The translations under genes were made by a program, and so were the position numbers. The notes beneath the pieces are model-generated. The model did not search any database. It saw only the letters and a list, made by a program, of their open reading frames with translations, and had not been told where the DNA came from. Positions 41,330 to 50,112 of a stretch of DNA of 64,000 nt are shown one piece after another. The DNA is from Actinomycetes bacterium (GTDB lineage: Bacteria > Actinomycetota > Acidimicrobiia > Acidimicrobiales > RAAP-2): positions 1-64,000 of the forward strand of contig JAJXUK010000005.1 in NCBI GenBank assembly GCA_021782915.1, read 5' to 3'. How positions within the stretch are numbered: the stretch's first letter is position 1; every line of letters begins with the position of its first letter.

Positions 41330-41404
41330 CGGGAAGTAGCGCAGCTTGGTTAGCGCGCCTGGTTTGGGACCAGGAGGCCGCGGGTTCAAATCCCGCCTTC
41401 CCGA
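41330..41404 (+). tRNA. tRNA-Pro (anticodon TGG)
   Basis: Cloverleaf fits: acceptor CGGGAAG/CTTCCCG, D arm GCGC...GCGC, anticodon stem CCTGG/CCAGG with loop TTTGGGA (anticodon TGG), T arm GCGGG TTCAAAT CCCGC, discriminator A. CCA is not encoded. It lies 7 nt from the convergent end of potC. Confidence 0.95.
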
Positions 41405-41411
41405 CTCGGCG

Positions 41412-42248
41412 CTAGTTCTTCTTGGCCAGGAACAGACTGGAAATCGCCAGGGCGAAGCCCACGGCGAAGATCACCGTTCCAAAGACGAAGACCTGAGGTG
41501 GTGTACCCACGCGAGTCGCGCCGAAGATGTACACGGGGAATGGCGACGCCGTGCCGCTCACGAAGTTCGAGGTCACGTAGTCGTCGATCGACAGGGCGAA
41601 GGCCATCAGCGCCCCGGCGAGCACGCCGGGCATGATGAGGGGCAACGTGATGAGCCGGAAGGTCGACAGAGGCTTCGCGCCCAGGTCGTAGGCGGCCTCC
41701 TCGAGCGACCGGTCGAATCCCGCGAGGCGTGCGCGCACGGTCACCGTCACGTAGGCCACGGAGAACATCACGTGGGCCAGCACCAGGGTCAGGAAGCCTC
41801 GGGCGATGTTGTAGGTGACGAACACGCCCAGCAGCGACGCGCCCATGATGATCTCGGGCGCGGCGATGTTGGTGAAGAGGACCTGCTCGATGATGGACTT
41901 GCCGCGAAACGCCGGCGGACGGTAGCGCACGAGGGCAATGGCCAGGAGCGTGCCCAAGACGGTCGCAATCGTGGTGGCCAGCAGCGCGAGACGAATCGAC
42001 AGCCAGAACGAGGACGACAGGCCCGGCAAGTTGTTCCACTGGTGGTACCACTGCAGGGTTAGCCCGTTCCAGGCGAAGCTGACGTTCGGGAATCCCGCGT
42101 GAACCTTGTTGAAGCTGAAGATGATCATCACCGCGATGGGAAAGACCAGGTACGCGATGACCAGCCAGGAGTACACGGGCAGCACGAAGCGCCCCACGTG
42201 GCGACGCTTCGTGCGCCGCTGAACGATCTGCTCGACGCTCAGGCTCAT
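41412..42248 (-). CDS. potC: Polyamine-type ABC transporter permease (PotC-like)
   Basis: 278-residue inner-membrane permease with six predicted helices (LVIAYLVFPIAVMIIF near the N-terminus). The EAA loop that contacts the ATPase is EEAAYDLGAKPLSTFRLITL. The pairing with PotB and PotA and the branch-type sequence fit the spermidine/putrescine family. ATG overlaps the potB stop (ATGA). Last gene of potA-potD-potB-potC. Confidence 0.9.
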   Translation of the reverse strand: MSLSVEQIVQRRTKRRHVGRFVLPVYSWLVIAYLVFPIAVMIIFSFNKVHAGFPNVSFAWNGLTLQWYHQWNNLPGLSSSFWLSIRLALLATTIATVLGTLLAIALVRYRPPAFRGKSIIEQVLFTNIAAPEIIMGASLLGVFVTYNIARGFLTLVLAHVMFSVAYVTVTVRARLAGFDRSLEEAAYDLGAKPLSTFRLITLPLIMPGVLAGALMAFALSIDDYVTSNFVSGTASPFPVYIFGATRVGTPPQVFVFGTVIFAVGFALAISSLFLAKKN

Positions 42249-43156
42249 AAGTACTCTTCGATCGATCGCGATCCGAGGACCTTGGCGTAGCTCCAGATGC
42301 CGACAAGTGAGACGAGCAGCAGGATCACCGAGAGCGCGGCGCCGCCCGCGTAGTCCGAGGTGGCCAGGAACAGGCTCTGGATCACGGTGCCGATCATGAC
42401 GTTGGAGGTGCCGCCGAGGATCTGCTGGTTGATGTAGTCACCGAAGGCGGGAATGAACGTGAGCAGGAAGGCGGCGAAGACGCCCGGAATCGACAGTGGC
42501 ACGATCACCTTGAGAAACGCCGTGCGTCGGTTGGCGTACAGGTCGTAGGCCGCGTCCAGGACCTTGCGGTCGATGCGCTCGAGGGCCACGTACAGCGGCA
42601 GCGCGGTGAAGGGCAGGTAGTTGTAGGCCAGTCCCGCCACGACGGCGACGCCCGTTCCCAACACGTGGAAGTTGGAGGAGACGAGGTGGTGGCGCTGCAG
42701 GAAGCCGATGAAGAAGCCGTTGTCGGACAGGATGAACTGCCAGACCAGCGTGCGGATGACGAAGGAGACGAAGAACGGCACCAGCAGCATCATCAGGAAG
42801 AAGTTCTTCTTGCGCCCGCCGTAGAAGGCGATCCAGTAGGCGATCGGGTACGAGATCACCAGGTCTACGAGGGTTGCCGCCGCCGCGAACTCCAGGCTGA
42901 CGATGAACTGCGTGTGGTACAGGCTCAGCACCTGGCCGAACTCTCCCCAGTGCCAGGCCATAGTGCAGGCCCCCGACGCGGGGTTGCAGTTCTTCAGCGA
43001 CATCGTGAGCATCATGAAGACGGGCACGACGAACAGCAAAAGAAGCCACAACCCCGCGGGCAGGCTCAGCAGATAGGGAGCGAGGCGCTTGCCCCACAGG
43101 GACGAGTGCCGCGGTCCATCTATCCGTTGATAATCGGCAGGAACAGGTTGTTCCAC
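42245..43156 (-). CDS. potB: Polyamine-type ABC transporter permease (PotB-like)
   Basis: 303-residue permease. Helices include LPAGLWLLLLFVVPVFMM and MMLLVPFFVSFVIRTLVWQF, typical of PotB. The EAA-type loop is DAAYDLYANRRTAFLKVIVPL. The GTG start at 43156 lies 37 nt inside the end of potD, an unusually long overlap; no other in-frame start fits better. Substrate taken from the family only. Confidence 0.9.
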   Translation of the reverse strand: MEQPVPADYQRIDGPRHSSLWGKRLAPYLLSLPAGLWLLLLFVVPVFMMLTMSLKNCNPASGACTMAWHWGEFGQVLSLYHTQFIVSLEFAAAATLVDLVISYPIAYWIAFYGGRKKNFFLMMLLVPFFVSFVIRTLVWQFILSDNGFFIGFLQRHHLVSSNFHVLGTGVAVVAGLAYNYLPFTALPLYVALERIDRKVLDAAYDLYANRRTAFLKVIVPLSIPGVFAAFLLTFIPAFGDYINQQILGGTSNVMIGTVIQSLFLATSDYAGGAALSVILLLVSLVGIWSYAKVLGSRSIEEYL

Positions 43157-44412
43157 GTGTTGATCTCGTCCTGTGTCTTGAACTGGTAGTAGGACTTCGA
43201 CGCCGCGATCTGTGCCGCCGACGGGAAGACCGTCTGCGCGTTCGCGGTGACCGAGTACGGCAGGCCGATCTCAGGCTTCAGGGCCTTCAGGGCCGCGATG
43301 TTCCAGCCCGTCGGGTGCAGCAACTGCTGCTTGGCACTGGGCACCGGGCAGATGTAGTCGTTGTAGTACTCGACGACCGACTGGGTGATCGGACTGTAGA
43401 AGTAGTCCATCGCCGTCATCGCGTCCTTCGGGTTCTGTGCGTACAGCGGCATGCACATGTTGTCGGTCCACAGCATCGCGCCCTCGTGTGGCAGCAGCAG
43501 CTTGAGGCTCGAGTACTTGGTCGTCAGGTCGGCCTGGAAGATGTCGCCCGAGTAGCACTGCGAGACCCAGATGTCACCGTTCTTGAGGTGCTGGATGTAG
43601 CTCTGGTCGTAGTAGCCGGCCACGATCCCGTCACTCTTTTGCTTCTTGAGCTTCGCGGCGGCCTTGACCCAGTCGCTCTCGGTCGACTTGACCGGCTCGA
43701 CGCCGATGGCGAGGAGTCCGGCGTGCCCCAGCTCGAAGGCATCGCTCAGCATGCCCACGCGACCGGCGTACTTCTTGTTGAAGAGCACGTCAATCGAGTT
43801 GCCCGGGTTCGGGATCTTCTTGGAGTTGTATCCGATCGCCGTCCAGCCAGACTGCCAGGCCATGGTGTACTTGTTGCCCGGGTCCCAACTCGGGCTCTTG
43901 ATCAGCGGCCCGGCGTACTTGTTGAAATTCGGCATCGCGGTGCGGTTGAGCGGAATCAGCCAACCGAGCTCCATCAAGTAGTGAAGCTGAGGGTTGTTGT
44001 TGGTCATGACGATGATGTCGTAGCCGATGTACTGACCCGCGGCCAGGGACGGACGAATCTTCTGGTAGAAGGACGAGTTGTCCTGGATGACCTCGTAGTA
44101 GTTGACCTTGATTCCCGTCGTCTGGGTGAAGTGCACCAACGACGGGTGCTTGCCGTTAAGCGTGTCGATGTACAACGGCCAGTTGGCGAAGTTCAGCTTC
44201 TTGTTGAGCTTCTGCTTCTTCCACCACGACGCCGTGCCCACGCCCGCATTGGGCAACGACGCTGCGCCAGCCTCGGTGCCCAGCATCATCGCGCCCAGCA
44301 GTCCCCCGCCAGCCGCGCCCAGGGCCTGGCGACGTGACAGACGCGGCTGAGTCAGACCCCTCCAGAACGACGGGTCGATGACGCCCTCGCCCTCAAACTC
44401 GGTACCACTCAT
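43120..44412 (-). CDS. potD: Polyamine-type ABC transporter substrate-binding protein, Tat-exported
   Basis: 430 residues. The N-terminus has a twin-arginine signal (LSRRQALGAAGGGLLGAMML), so export in folded form is likely. The mature part matches PotD-type binding proteins: LNFANWPLYID, TGIKVNYYEVI, YDIIVMTNN, and GWTAIGYNSKKI. No lipobox Cys is visible after the signal. ATG at 44412 with AGGTGGGGA upstream; 62 nt after potA. Confidence 0.9.
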   Translation of the reverse strand: MSGTEFEGEGVIDPSFWRGLTQPRLSRRQALGAAGGGLLGAMMLGTEAGAASLPNAGVGTASWWKKQKLNKKLNFANWPLYIDTLNGKHPSLVHFTQTTGIKVNYYEVIQDNSSFYQKIRPSLAAGQYIGYDIIVMTNNNPQLHYLMELGWLIPLNRTAMPNFNKYAGPLIKSPSWDPGNKYTMAWQSGWTAIGYNSKKIPNPGNSIDVLFNKKYAGRVGMLSDAFELGHAGLLAIGVEPVKSTESDWVKAAAKLKKQKSDGIVAGYYDQSYIQHLKNGDIWVSQCYSGDIFQADLTTKYSSLKLLLPHEGAMLWTDNMCMPLYAQNPKDAMTAMDYFYSPITQSVVEYYNDYICPVPSAKQQLLHPTGWNIAALKALKPEIGLPYSVTANAQTVFPSAAQIAASKSYYQFKTQDEINTWNNLFLPIING

Positions 44413-44474
44413 GGATCCCCACCTTCCTATTCAGTGATTGTGTACAACAGACTGCGAACTACTGGGTGCGCCGC

Positions 44475-45662
44475 TCACATAGCGTCCGACATCGCCTCTG
44501 CCGAGGCGCCCTCCATGGGAGTGACGGCGAACGTGTGCTCCACCGGCCAACTCAACGACACCTCCTCGCCCGAGTGCGGCAGGTGATCGTTGCCGATGTT
44601 CTGGGCGTAGACGGTGATGCGCGTGTCGTCGGCGAGCTCGACGATGTACTGGTTGCCCACACCGGTGAAGGTCGAGACCATGACGCGGCCACGAAGCTGG
44701 TTGCGTCCCGCGGGATCGGCCGTGACCGGCCCGATAGCGATCTTCTCCGGACGCACCCCGACCTTGACGGACCCACCCGTGAGATTCGCCGGAACGGACT
44801 CGGTGGGCAGTGTGACCACCGTCCCGCCGCCGATGCGCACGGTGGTCGTGGCGCTCTGGGACTCGATAATCGATCCGGCCAGGAGATTTGACGCGCCGAG
44901 GAACGTCGCCACGAACTCCGTGGTCGGACTGTCATAGATGTCCTTAGGCGAGCCAATGCCCTCAATGACGCCCCGGCGCATGACCGCGAGGCGATCCGAC
45001 ATCGTCATCGCCTCCTCCTGGTCGTGCGTGACGTACAGGAACGTGATGCCCACCGTCGTCTGGATCCGCTTGAGCTCGATCTGCATCTGGTGGCGCAGCT
45101 TGGCGTCCAGGGCCGACATCGGCTCGTCCAGCAGCAAGAGCGACGGCTCGTTGATCAGCGCGCGCGCCAGAGCGACGCGCTGCTGCTGGCCGCCCGAGAG
45201 CTGCGAGGCGCGGCGCTTCTCGAAGCCCGGCAGATCCACGATCTCCAGGATCTCACCGACGCGTCGCGTGACCTCGTTCTTGTCCACGTGGTGCCGGCGC
45301 AGGCCAAAGGCCACGTTCTCGAAGACGTTCAGGTGCGGAAAGAGTGCGTAGGACTGAAAGACGGTGTTCACGTCCCGGTTGTAAGGCGCGGCGTAGGTCA
45401 CGTCCTTGCCGCCCAGAACGATGCGCCCCGTGGTGGGCTCCTCGAAACCGGCCAGCATGCGAAGGGTGGTCGTCTTGCCGCAACCGGAGGGGCCCAGGAG
45501 CGAGAAGAACTCGCCCTCGTAGATGTCCAGGGTCAGATTATTGACGGCGGGAACGTCATCGAAGAGCTTCGAGACGCCCTGAATCTGCACGATTGCCCGG
45601 CGAGTCCCCCCCGCCTCGGCCGAACCTGAGTCAGGCTCGGTCTCCATTGACCGGTTTGTCAC
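44475..45662 (-). CDS. potA: Polyamine-type ABC transporter ATP-binding protein
   Basis: Energises the transporter. Walker A GPSGCGKTT, Q-loop FQSYALFPHL, signature LSGGQQQRVALARAL, Walker B LLLLDEPMSALD, switch His in YVTHDQEEAM, and a C-terminal TOBE domain (KVGVRPEKIAIG). I chose GTG at 45662 because TATAGT ends 7 nt upstream, a leaderless arrangement; ATG at 45647 is the alternative. First gene of the operon. Confidence 0.93.
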   Translation of the reverse strand: MTNRSMETEPDSGSAEAGGTRRAIVQIQGVSKLFDDVPAVNNLTLDIYEGEFFSLLGPSGCGKTTTLRMLAGFEEPTTGRIVLGGKDVTYAAPYNRDVNTVFQSYALFPHLNVFENVAFGLRRHHVDKNEVTRRVGEILEIVDLPGFEKRRASQLSGGQQQRVALARALINEPSLLLLDEPMSALDAKLRHQMQIELKRIQTTVGITFLYVTHDQEEAMTMSDRLAVMRRGVIEGIGSPKDIYDSPTTEFVATFLGASNLLAGSIIESQSATTTVRIGGGTVVTLPTESVPANLTGGSVKVGVRPEKIAIGPVTADPAGRNQLRGRVMVSTFTGVGNQYIVELADDTRITVYAQNIGNDHLPHSGEEVSLSWPVEHTFAVTPMEGASAEAMSDAM

Positions 45663-45669
45663 GCGACTG

Positions 45670-45675
45670 ACTATA
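45670..45675 (-). promoter_or_regulatory. Candidate -10 box for leaderless potA
   Basis: TATAGT on the minus strand ends 7 nt before the GTG at 45662. This places the transcription start at or next to the start codon. There is no ribosome-binding site and no clear -35 box. Confidence 0.45.
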
Positions 45676-45854
45676 ACGCCACCGTCACTACTCGCTTGGT
45701 CGCTGTTTACGACATTGACACCGGAAAAAGCAGACGGCTCGCTCCGGGGCTCACGAAGTCTGCACGCAGTCGACTCGCAACGACGAAATCCGTCGCGGCG
45801 AGGACGTCGTCGAGCACCCAGAAGTAAGGCGCGCTCGCGCGCGCTCGCGTGTGT

Positions 45855-45875
45855 CGACGACGGAAAACGTCGTCG
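45855..45875 (-). other. Hairpin downstream of tRNA-Arg
   Basis: On the minus strand CGACGACG, loop TTTTC, CGTCGTCG: a perfect 8-bp stem starting 5 nt after the tRNA-Arg 3' end. It has no trailing T-run. It may be a 3' processing or weak termination element. The rest of the potA/tRNA-Arg gap (45676-45854) shows only a short direct repeat of gcgctcgc at about 45831-45848. Confidence 0.45.
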
Positions 45876-45880
45876 CTCGT

Positions 45881-45953
45881 GCCCCCGGCAGGAGTCGAAC
45901 CCGCAACCTGACGGGTAGAAACCGTCTGCTCTATCCAGTTGAGCTACAGGGGC
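45881..45953 (-). tRNA. tRNA-Arg (anticodon TCT)
   Basis: Minus-strand cloverleaf: acceptor GCCCCTG pairing with CGGGGGC (G-U allowed), D arm GCTC...GAGC, anticodon stem GACGG/CCGTC with loop TTTCTAC (anticodon TCT), T arm GCGGG TTCGACT CCTGC. CCA is not encoded. Confidence 0.94.
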
Positions 45954-46013
45954 GCGACCCCATCGTAGGCCCGGTTCGGCGCTCACACGCCTGTGTCATA
46001 CTGGAACCACTTG

Positions 46014-46090
46014 GTGGGCGTAGCTCAGTTGGTTAGAGCGCCAGGTTGTGGTCCTGGAGGTCGCGGGTTCGACCCCCGTCGCTCACCCCA
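46014..46090 (+). tRNA. tRNA-His (anticodon GTG)
   Basis: Acceptor GTGGGCG/CGCTCAC, D arm GCTC...GAGC, anticodon stem CCAGG/CCTGG with loop TTGTGGT (anticodon GTG), T arm GCGGG TTCGACC CCCGT. The discriminator is C and the base before the acceptor stem is G, the histidine identity pair. CCA is encoded (46088-46090). Confidence 0.96.
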
Positions 46091-46121
46091 CGCGCGTGGC
46101 GCCGGGCCACGGCTAGATTCG

Positions 46122-46149
46122 CCTTCGGGGTCCGCGCTGGCCCCGAAGG
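46122..46149 (+). promoter_or_regulatory. Hairpin overlapping the ribosome-binding site of the aldehyde dehydrogenase gene
   Basis: CCTTCGGGG, loop TCCGCGCTGG, CCCCGAAGG: a perfect 9-bp stem. The 3' arm includes GAAGG of the sequence GAAGGGGG, the likely ribosome-binding site 8 nt before the ATG at 46161. Folding would mask it. Its core is nearly the same as a hairpin at 52383-52419 before another aldehyde dehydrogenase gene. TAGATT at 46114-46119 is -10-like. It could also be a terminator after tRNA-His, but no T-run follows. Confidence 0.5.
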
Positions 46150-46160
46150 GGGCCGCCGCC

Positions 46161-47585
46161 ATGAGCATCGTTCGAGAGTCCTTCTACATCAACGGCGCCT
46201 GGGTGACCGCCCGATCGACCGAGACGTTCGCCGTGACCGACTCGGGCACGGGCGAGTTGTACGCCACGGTGCCCGCCGGCACCGTGGAGGAGGCCGCCCT
46301 GGCAGTCGAGGCCGCCGCCGCGGCCTTTCCCGCCTGGGCTCAGACGAGTCCGAAGGAACGCGCCGACTTCCTCCAGCGAATCTCGGAGAAGCTGGCCGAA
46401 CGCGCCGACGACATCGCCCTGACGATTGCCCACGAGGTCGGCATGCCCCTGATGCTGTCCAAGGGCATCCAGCTGGGCCTGCCGACGATGACCTTTGCCG
46501 ACAACGCCCAGCGCGCGATGGAGTTCACCTGGGAAGAGGAGGTGGGCAACTCGATCCTGGTGCGCGAGCCGGCCGGTGTCGTGGTGGCCATCACGCCCTG
46601 GAACTACCCGCTGCACCAAATCGCCAACAAGGTCGCGGCCGCTCTGGCCGCGGGCTGCACGGTCGTGCTGAAGCCCAGCGAAGTCGCACCCATCAACGCG
46701 TTCCAGCTCACCGAGATCATTGACGAGGTTGGGCTGCCCCGCGGAGTCTTCAACATGCTCACGGGGGCCGGCCCCGTCGTCGGTGAGGCCCTGGTTGCTC
46801 ACCCCAAGGTTGACATGATCTCGTTCACCGGATCCACACGAGCCGGCAAGCGCGTCATGGAGCTCGCCGCGCGCGACGTCAAGCGCGTCTCACTCGAGCT
46901 GGGCGGCAAGTCGGCGAACCTCATCCTGGAGGACGCCGACTTCTCGCGCGCGATCGGTGACGGGGTCTTCAAGTGCTACCTCAACTCCGGCCAGACCTGC
47001 TCGGCCCTGACGCGAATGCTGGTGCCCCGCTCGCGTCTCGCCGAGGCCGAGGAGATCGCTGCGGCCGCCGCGGCCGGGCTCGCCCCGGCTGATCCCGTGA
47101 CCGGCTCGAGCCTGCTGGGCCCCCTCGTGAGCGTGGCCCAGGTCGAGCGCGTGCGCGACTACATCCGCTCCGGGCTCGACGAAGGAGCGCGCCTGGTCTG
47201 CGGCGGCGTCGAGGCGCCCGACGGTCTGGAGAAGGGCCACTACGTCGCGCCGACTGTCTTCAGCGACGTGCGCAACGACATGCGCATCGCGCGCGAGGAG
47301 ATCTTCGGACCCGTGCTGTCCATCATCCCCTACGACACCGAGGAGGAGGCCATCGCCATCGCCAACGATTCCACCTACGGCCTGGCGGGGGGCGTGTGGG
47401 CGGGCAGCGACGAGAAGGCCCTCGAGGTCGCGCGCAAGCTGCGCACGGGACAGGTGGAGATCAACGGTGGCGCCTTCAACGTGGTGGCGCCCTTCGGCGG
47501 CTACAAGCAGTCCGGCATCGGCCGCGAGCTCGGTCAGTACGGCTTCGAGGAGTTCCTCGAGGTCAAGGCCATCCAGCACCGCTAG
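46161..47585 (+). CDS. NAD(P)-dependent aldehyde dehydrogenase
   Basis: 474-residue ALDH superfamily enzyme. N-terminal SFYINGAWV, cofactor region [33 protein letters not shown], general-base Glu in [10 protein letters not shown] (near 248), catalytic Cys in NSGQTCSAL (near 280), and [11 protein letters not shown]. It belongs to the broad betaine/semialdehyde-type group; the substrate cannot be fixed from sequence. ATG at 46161 after GAAGGGGG. Flanked by tRNA-His and tRNA-Lys on the same strand. Confidence 0.92.
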   Translation: MSIVRESFYINGAWVTARSTETFAVTDSGTGELYATVPAGTVEEAALAVEAAAAAFPAWAQTSPKERADFLQRISEKLAERADDIALTIAHEVGMPLMLSKGIQLGLPTMTFADNAQRAMEFTWEEEVGNSILVREPAGVVVAITPWNYPLHQIANKVAAALAAGCTVVLKPSEVAPINAFQLTEIIDEVGLPRGVFNMLTGAGPVVGEALVAHPKVDMISFTGSTRAGKRVMELAARDVKRVSLELGGKSANLILEDADFSRAIGDGVFKCYLNSGQTCSALTRMLVPRSRLAEAEEIAAAAAAGLAPADPVTGSSLLGPLVSVAQVERVRDYIRSGLDEGARLVCGGVEAPDGLEKGHYVAPTVFSDVRNDMRIAREEIFGPVLSIIPYDTEEEAIAIANDSTYGLAGGVWAGSDEKALEVARKLRTGQVEINGGAFNVVAPFGGYKQSGIGRELGQYGFEEFLEVKAIQHR

Positions 47586-47620
47586 GCGCCTCGGCGAGTG
47601 CGAGCGTGTACACTCGTCCT

Positions 47621-47696
47621 GCGCCGGTAGCTCAATTGGCAGAGCATTTGACTCTTAATCAACAGGTTCCGGGTTCAAGTCCCGGCCGGCGCACCA
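47621..47696 (+). tRNA. tRNA-Lys (anticodon CTT)
   Basis: Acceptor GCGCCGG/CCGGCGC, D arm GCTC...GAGC, anticodon loop CTCTTAA (anticodon CTT) on a stem with one T-C mismatch at its base, T arm CCGGG TTCAAGT CCCGG. Discriminator A and encoded CCA (47694-47696). TACACT at 47610-47615 is a likely -10 box. Confidence 0.95.
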
Positions 47697-47719
47697 AGCC
47701 CCGTGCATCGGCTCGCTGC

Positions 47720-48154
47720 CTAGAGACATTCAGCCAGGGAGACGAGCAAGAGTTGCAGCGTCGCGATCTGCTGGCGCAGTTCGTCCTCGGCCGCCGCGAG
47801 ACGCTCCTCGCTGAGGATTCCCTGGCTCACCGCGACCGAGCGCAGTGCGACCTGCAGACTGGTCAGCCACGCCCACGCCTCGACGTCGGTGAGGAACTGT
47901 TCGTGCACGCTCGCCAGGGCCAACTCGGCGTTGGTCGACGTACCCACCTGACGCGCCAGGACGGCCACCGGGTCGTCCGCGTCTCGCCCGGGATTGATCG
48001 GGCTCTGCAGGCTCAGGTGCCATTCGTGGTTCGTGTCGCGCTCAGCCGCCACGACCTGGGAGAAGACAGCGCGCAGGACCGAGCGGCCCGCGTCATTGAG
48101 GCGCACCTCGAGACGGCCGTCGCGTCGGCGGGCGAAGAGGCGGTTCGACGCCAT
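47720..48154 (-). CDS. DUF2017 family protein
   Basis: 144 residues from ATG at 48154, which overlaps the clpS stop (TGATG). Motifs: a basic N-terminus (NRLFARRRDGRLEVRL), DPVAVLARQV, and a helical C-terminus (SVAVSQGILSEERL). In actinobacteria DUF2017 genes follow clpS, as here. The function is unknown; a role in ClpS/Clp-linked proteolysis is only suggested by this linkage. Confidence 0.82.
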   Translation of the reverse strand: MASNRLFARRRDGRLEVRLNDAGRSVLRAVFSQVVAAERDTNHEWHLSLQSPINPGRDADDPVAVLARQVGTSTNAELALASVHEQFLTDVEAWAWLTSLQVALRSVAVSQGILSEERLAAAEDELRQQIATLQLLLVSLAECL

Positions 48155-48459
48155 CAGCTGGCCGGCTCCACGGTGGCCGATAGCCCCGCAACCTGGAGCT
48201 TCACGCCGTAGTCCTCGGCGCGCTCCTGAGCCCCGGACCAGACCACCGCGCGGCCCTGATGGTGCACGGTGAGCATGAGCTGAGTGCACTTGTTGTTCGA
48301 ATAGCCGAAGATCTTGCGAAAGATGACCACGACCACCGACATGGGCGTGACGGGGTCGTTCCAGACGATGACGTTCCAGAGTCGCTGGGTGCTGCGTGCG
48401 GTCTCGGTCTTGAGCGTCTCGTCCACGCGCGGCGCGGTCAACGGCTGGGCGGCTCCCAC
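48154..48459 (-). CDS. clpS: Clp protease adaptor ClpS
   Basis: N-end rule adaptor that delivers substrates to the Clp ATPase. 101 residues. The conserved part is WNVIVWNDPVTPMSVVV, IFGYSNNKCTQLMLTVHHQGRAVV and a C-terminal GLSATVEP. The His-His near residue 66 and the Asn-Asp-Pro loop correspond to the substrate pocket. I chose GTG at 48459 with GGAAG about 9 nt upstream; the frame is open far upstream but carries no similarity. Confidence 0.95.
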   Translation of the reverse strand: MGAAQPLTAPRVDETLKTETARSTQRLWNVIVWNDPVTPMSVVVVIFRKIFGYSNNKCTQLMLTVHHQGRAVVWSGAQERAEDYGVKLQVAGLSATVEPAS

Positions 48460-48533
48460 GCCGCAAGTCTTCCAGAGCGCGGACGGTACGTGAACGCGTC
48501 GTCCGTACACTGGCACCGACGACGGAGGTGCAC

Positions 48534-49406
48534 GTGTCACTGGAGCGACTGACCTCGGGCCCCGCGCGCCTGCGTGAGCGCGCGAACCTGGGGCTGCGGC
48601 GGGCCATCGGTATCGATCGCGAGCCACCACAAATCTGCCTGGACCCCGAGCGCGCCTACGTGCCGGTGGACGCGGAGGCGCGGCTGATCCACGCGGATCT
48701 GCCCGCCATGCTCGTCGGAGGGCTGGGCTCACTCTTCTTCCAGATGCTGCACCCGCACTCGAGGGCCGGGGTCGCTCAGCACTCGCGCTACCGAGAGGAC
48801 CCCCTGGGGCGCATCCGCCAGACGGCGAACTACATCGCCACGACCACCTTCGGCACCCGCGACGAGGCCGCGGCAGCCATCGCACACGTGCGCCAGATCC
48901 ACGAGTACGTGCGCGGAGTCGCCGACGACGGCGTCGCCTACTCGGCGAGCGATCCCCACCTGCTCGACTGGGTGCACGTCGCCGGCACGCGCATGTTTCT
49001 CTCGGCCTACCAGCGCTACGGGCCCCGACCACTGAGCCCCCGACAGGCCGACGCGTACGTCGCCCAGGTCGCACCGGCCGCTCGCGAGCTAGGTGCCAAA
49101 GCGCCCCCGCACGACGTTCGCGAACTGGACGCGGCCATCGAACAGTTCCGACCCGAGCTTCGCCTGAGCCCGGACGCCCGAGAGGCCCGCGACTTTCTGC
49201 TTCGAGGCACCGTCCAGGGCGTCCACCAGCGCGCGCCCTACCGCCTGCTCGTGGACGCGGCGCTCTCACTGCTGCCCTCCTGGGCCGCCGAGTCGCTCCA
49301 GGTCGCGGAGCGCGCCGGTCGCGCACCGCTCCAGCGTCCCTTGGTGCTCGCCTTCAATGCCGCCGTGCGCCGCGTCGTCCCAGCCCGCGGGGCTACGCCC
49401 AGCTGA
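48534..49406 (+). CDS. Oxygenase MpaB family protein (DUF2236)
   Basis: 290-residue protein of the latex-clearing/mycophenolate-cleaving MpaB family. Diagnostic points: ADLPAMLVGGLGSLFFQMLHP, QHSRYREDPLGRIRQT, and HLLDWVHVAGTRMFL. His residues in these blocks are candidate heme or metal ligands. I chose GTG at 48534 because GGAGG ends 5 nt upstream; GTG at 48528 is also in frame. Divergent from clpS. Its 3' end overlaps the convergent SDR gene by 14 nt. Substrate unknown. Confidence 0.85.
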   Translation: MSLERLTSGPARLRERANLGLRRAIGIDREPPQICLDPERAYVPVDAEARLIHADLPAMLVGGLGSLFFQMLHPHSRAGVAQHSRYREDPLGRIRQTANYIATTTFGTRDEAAAAIAHVRQIHEYVRGVADDGVAYSASDPHLLDWVHVAGTRMFLSAYQRYGPRPLSPRQADAYVAQVAPAARELGAKAPPHDVRELDAAIEQFRPELRLSPDAREARDFLLRGTVQGVHQRAPYRLLVDAALSLLPSWAAESLQVAERAGRAPLQRPLVLAFNAAVRRVVPARGATPS

Positions 49407-50112
49407 GCCCACCGTCGACCAGGACGACCTCACCGGTCACGTAGCCAGTCGCCGCTAGGGCCACGACGACCTCGGCGACGTCCTCGGGGGTGCCCGAGCG
49501 TCGCAGTGGCGCCCGCGAGCTCACCGCGGCGCGCACGACGTCCCAGTCCGCGGTCCAGGGCGTATCGATCAGACCTGGCGCCACCGCGTTCACGCGCACC
49601 TCGGGTCCGACGGCGCGCGCCAGCAGGGCCGTCAGGTGGTTGAGGGCGGCCTTGGAGGCCGCGTACGGAATCGACGATCCGGTCGCTCGCACGCCCGCCA
49701 CCGAACTGACGTTCACGATGCAGCCGTGACGCTCGCGCAGGGCGTCCATTGCCGCCACCGACAGATTCCACGTGCCGAACACGTTCAGCTCGAAGATCTC
49801 GCGCCACACGGCCAGGTTCGCGCTGACCAGGTCGCGGTGGTCAATCACTTTCGTCGTGCCGGCGTTGTTCACGAGCACGTCGAGTCGCCCGTAGCGCTCC
49901 AGCACCCGGCCCACCAGGCCCTCGCACTGCTCCGGGTCGCTGATGTCGGCGCGCACGTAGAGAGCACCGGGCGTGGTGCGGGCGAGCTCCTCGCCCGCGG
50001 CCACACTGCGCGCCGAGTTGAAGACCACCTCATCGCCCAGCGCGGCGAAGCGCGCAGCGCACGCGCGCCCGATGCCGCTCGTCGAGCCGGTGACCAGGAC
50101 GACGCGGCTCAC
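49393..50112 (-). CDS. Short-chain dehydrogenase/reductase
   Basis: 239-residue classical SDR. Cofactor motif TGSTSGIGR at the N-terminus, NNAG, catalytic Ser in VNVSSVAG, Y-x-x-x-K in PYAASKAAL, and a C-terminal VTGEVVLVDGGLSWA. GTG at 50112 overlaps the stop of the upstream epimerase gene (GTGA), which suggests a sugar or polyol substrate; this is inference. Confidence 0.92.
   Translation of the reverse strand: MSRVVLVTGSTSGIGRACAARFAALGDEVVFNSARSVAAGEELARTTPGALYVRADISDPEQCEGLVGRVLERYGRLDVLVNNAGTTKVIDHRDLVSANLAVWREIFELNVFGTWNLSVAAMDALRERHGCIVNVSSVAGVRATGSSIPYAASKAALNHLTALLARAVGPEVRVNAVAPGLIDTPWTADWDVVRAAVSSRAPLRRSGTPEDVAEVVVALAATGYVTGEVVLVDGGLSWA

Noticed and set aside
45820-45850. Possible short tandem repeat or CRISPR-like unit (gcgctcgcgc copies)
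   Set aside because: Only two short direct copies, no spacers and no cas genes; ordinary GC-rich simple sequence.
41330-47696. Four tRNA genes within 6.4 kb as a possible integration hotspot or mobile island
   Set aside because: No integrase, direct repeat of a tRNA 3' end, or compositional break is seen. xerC is far away and is the housekeeping type next to rpsB.
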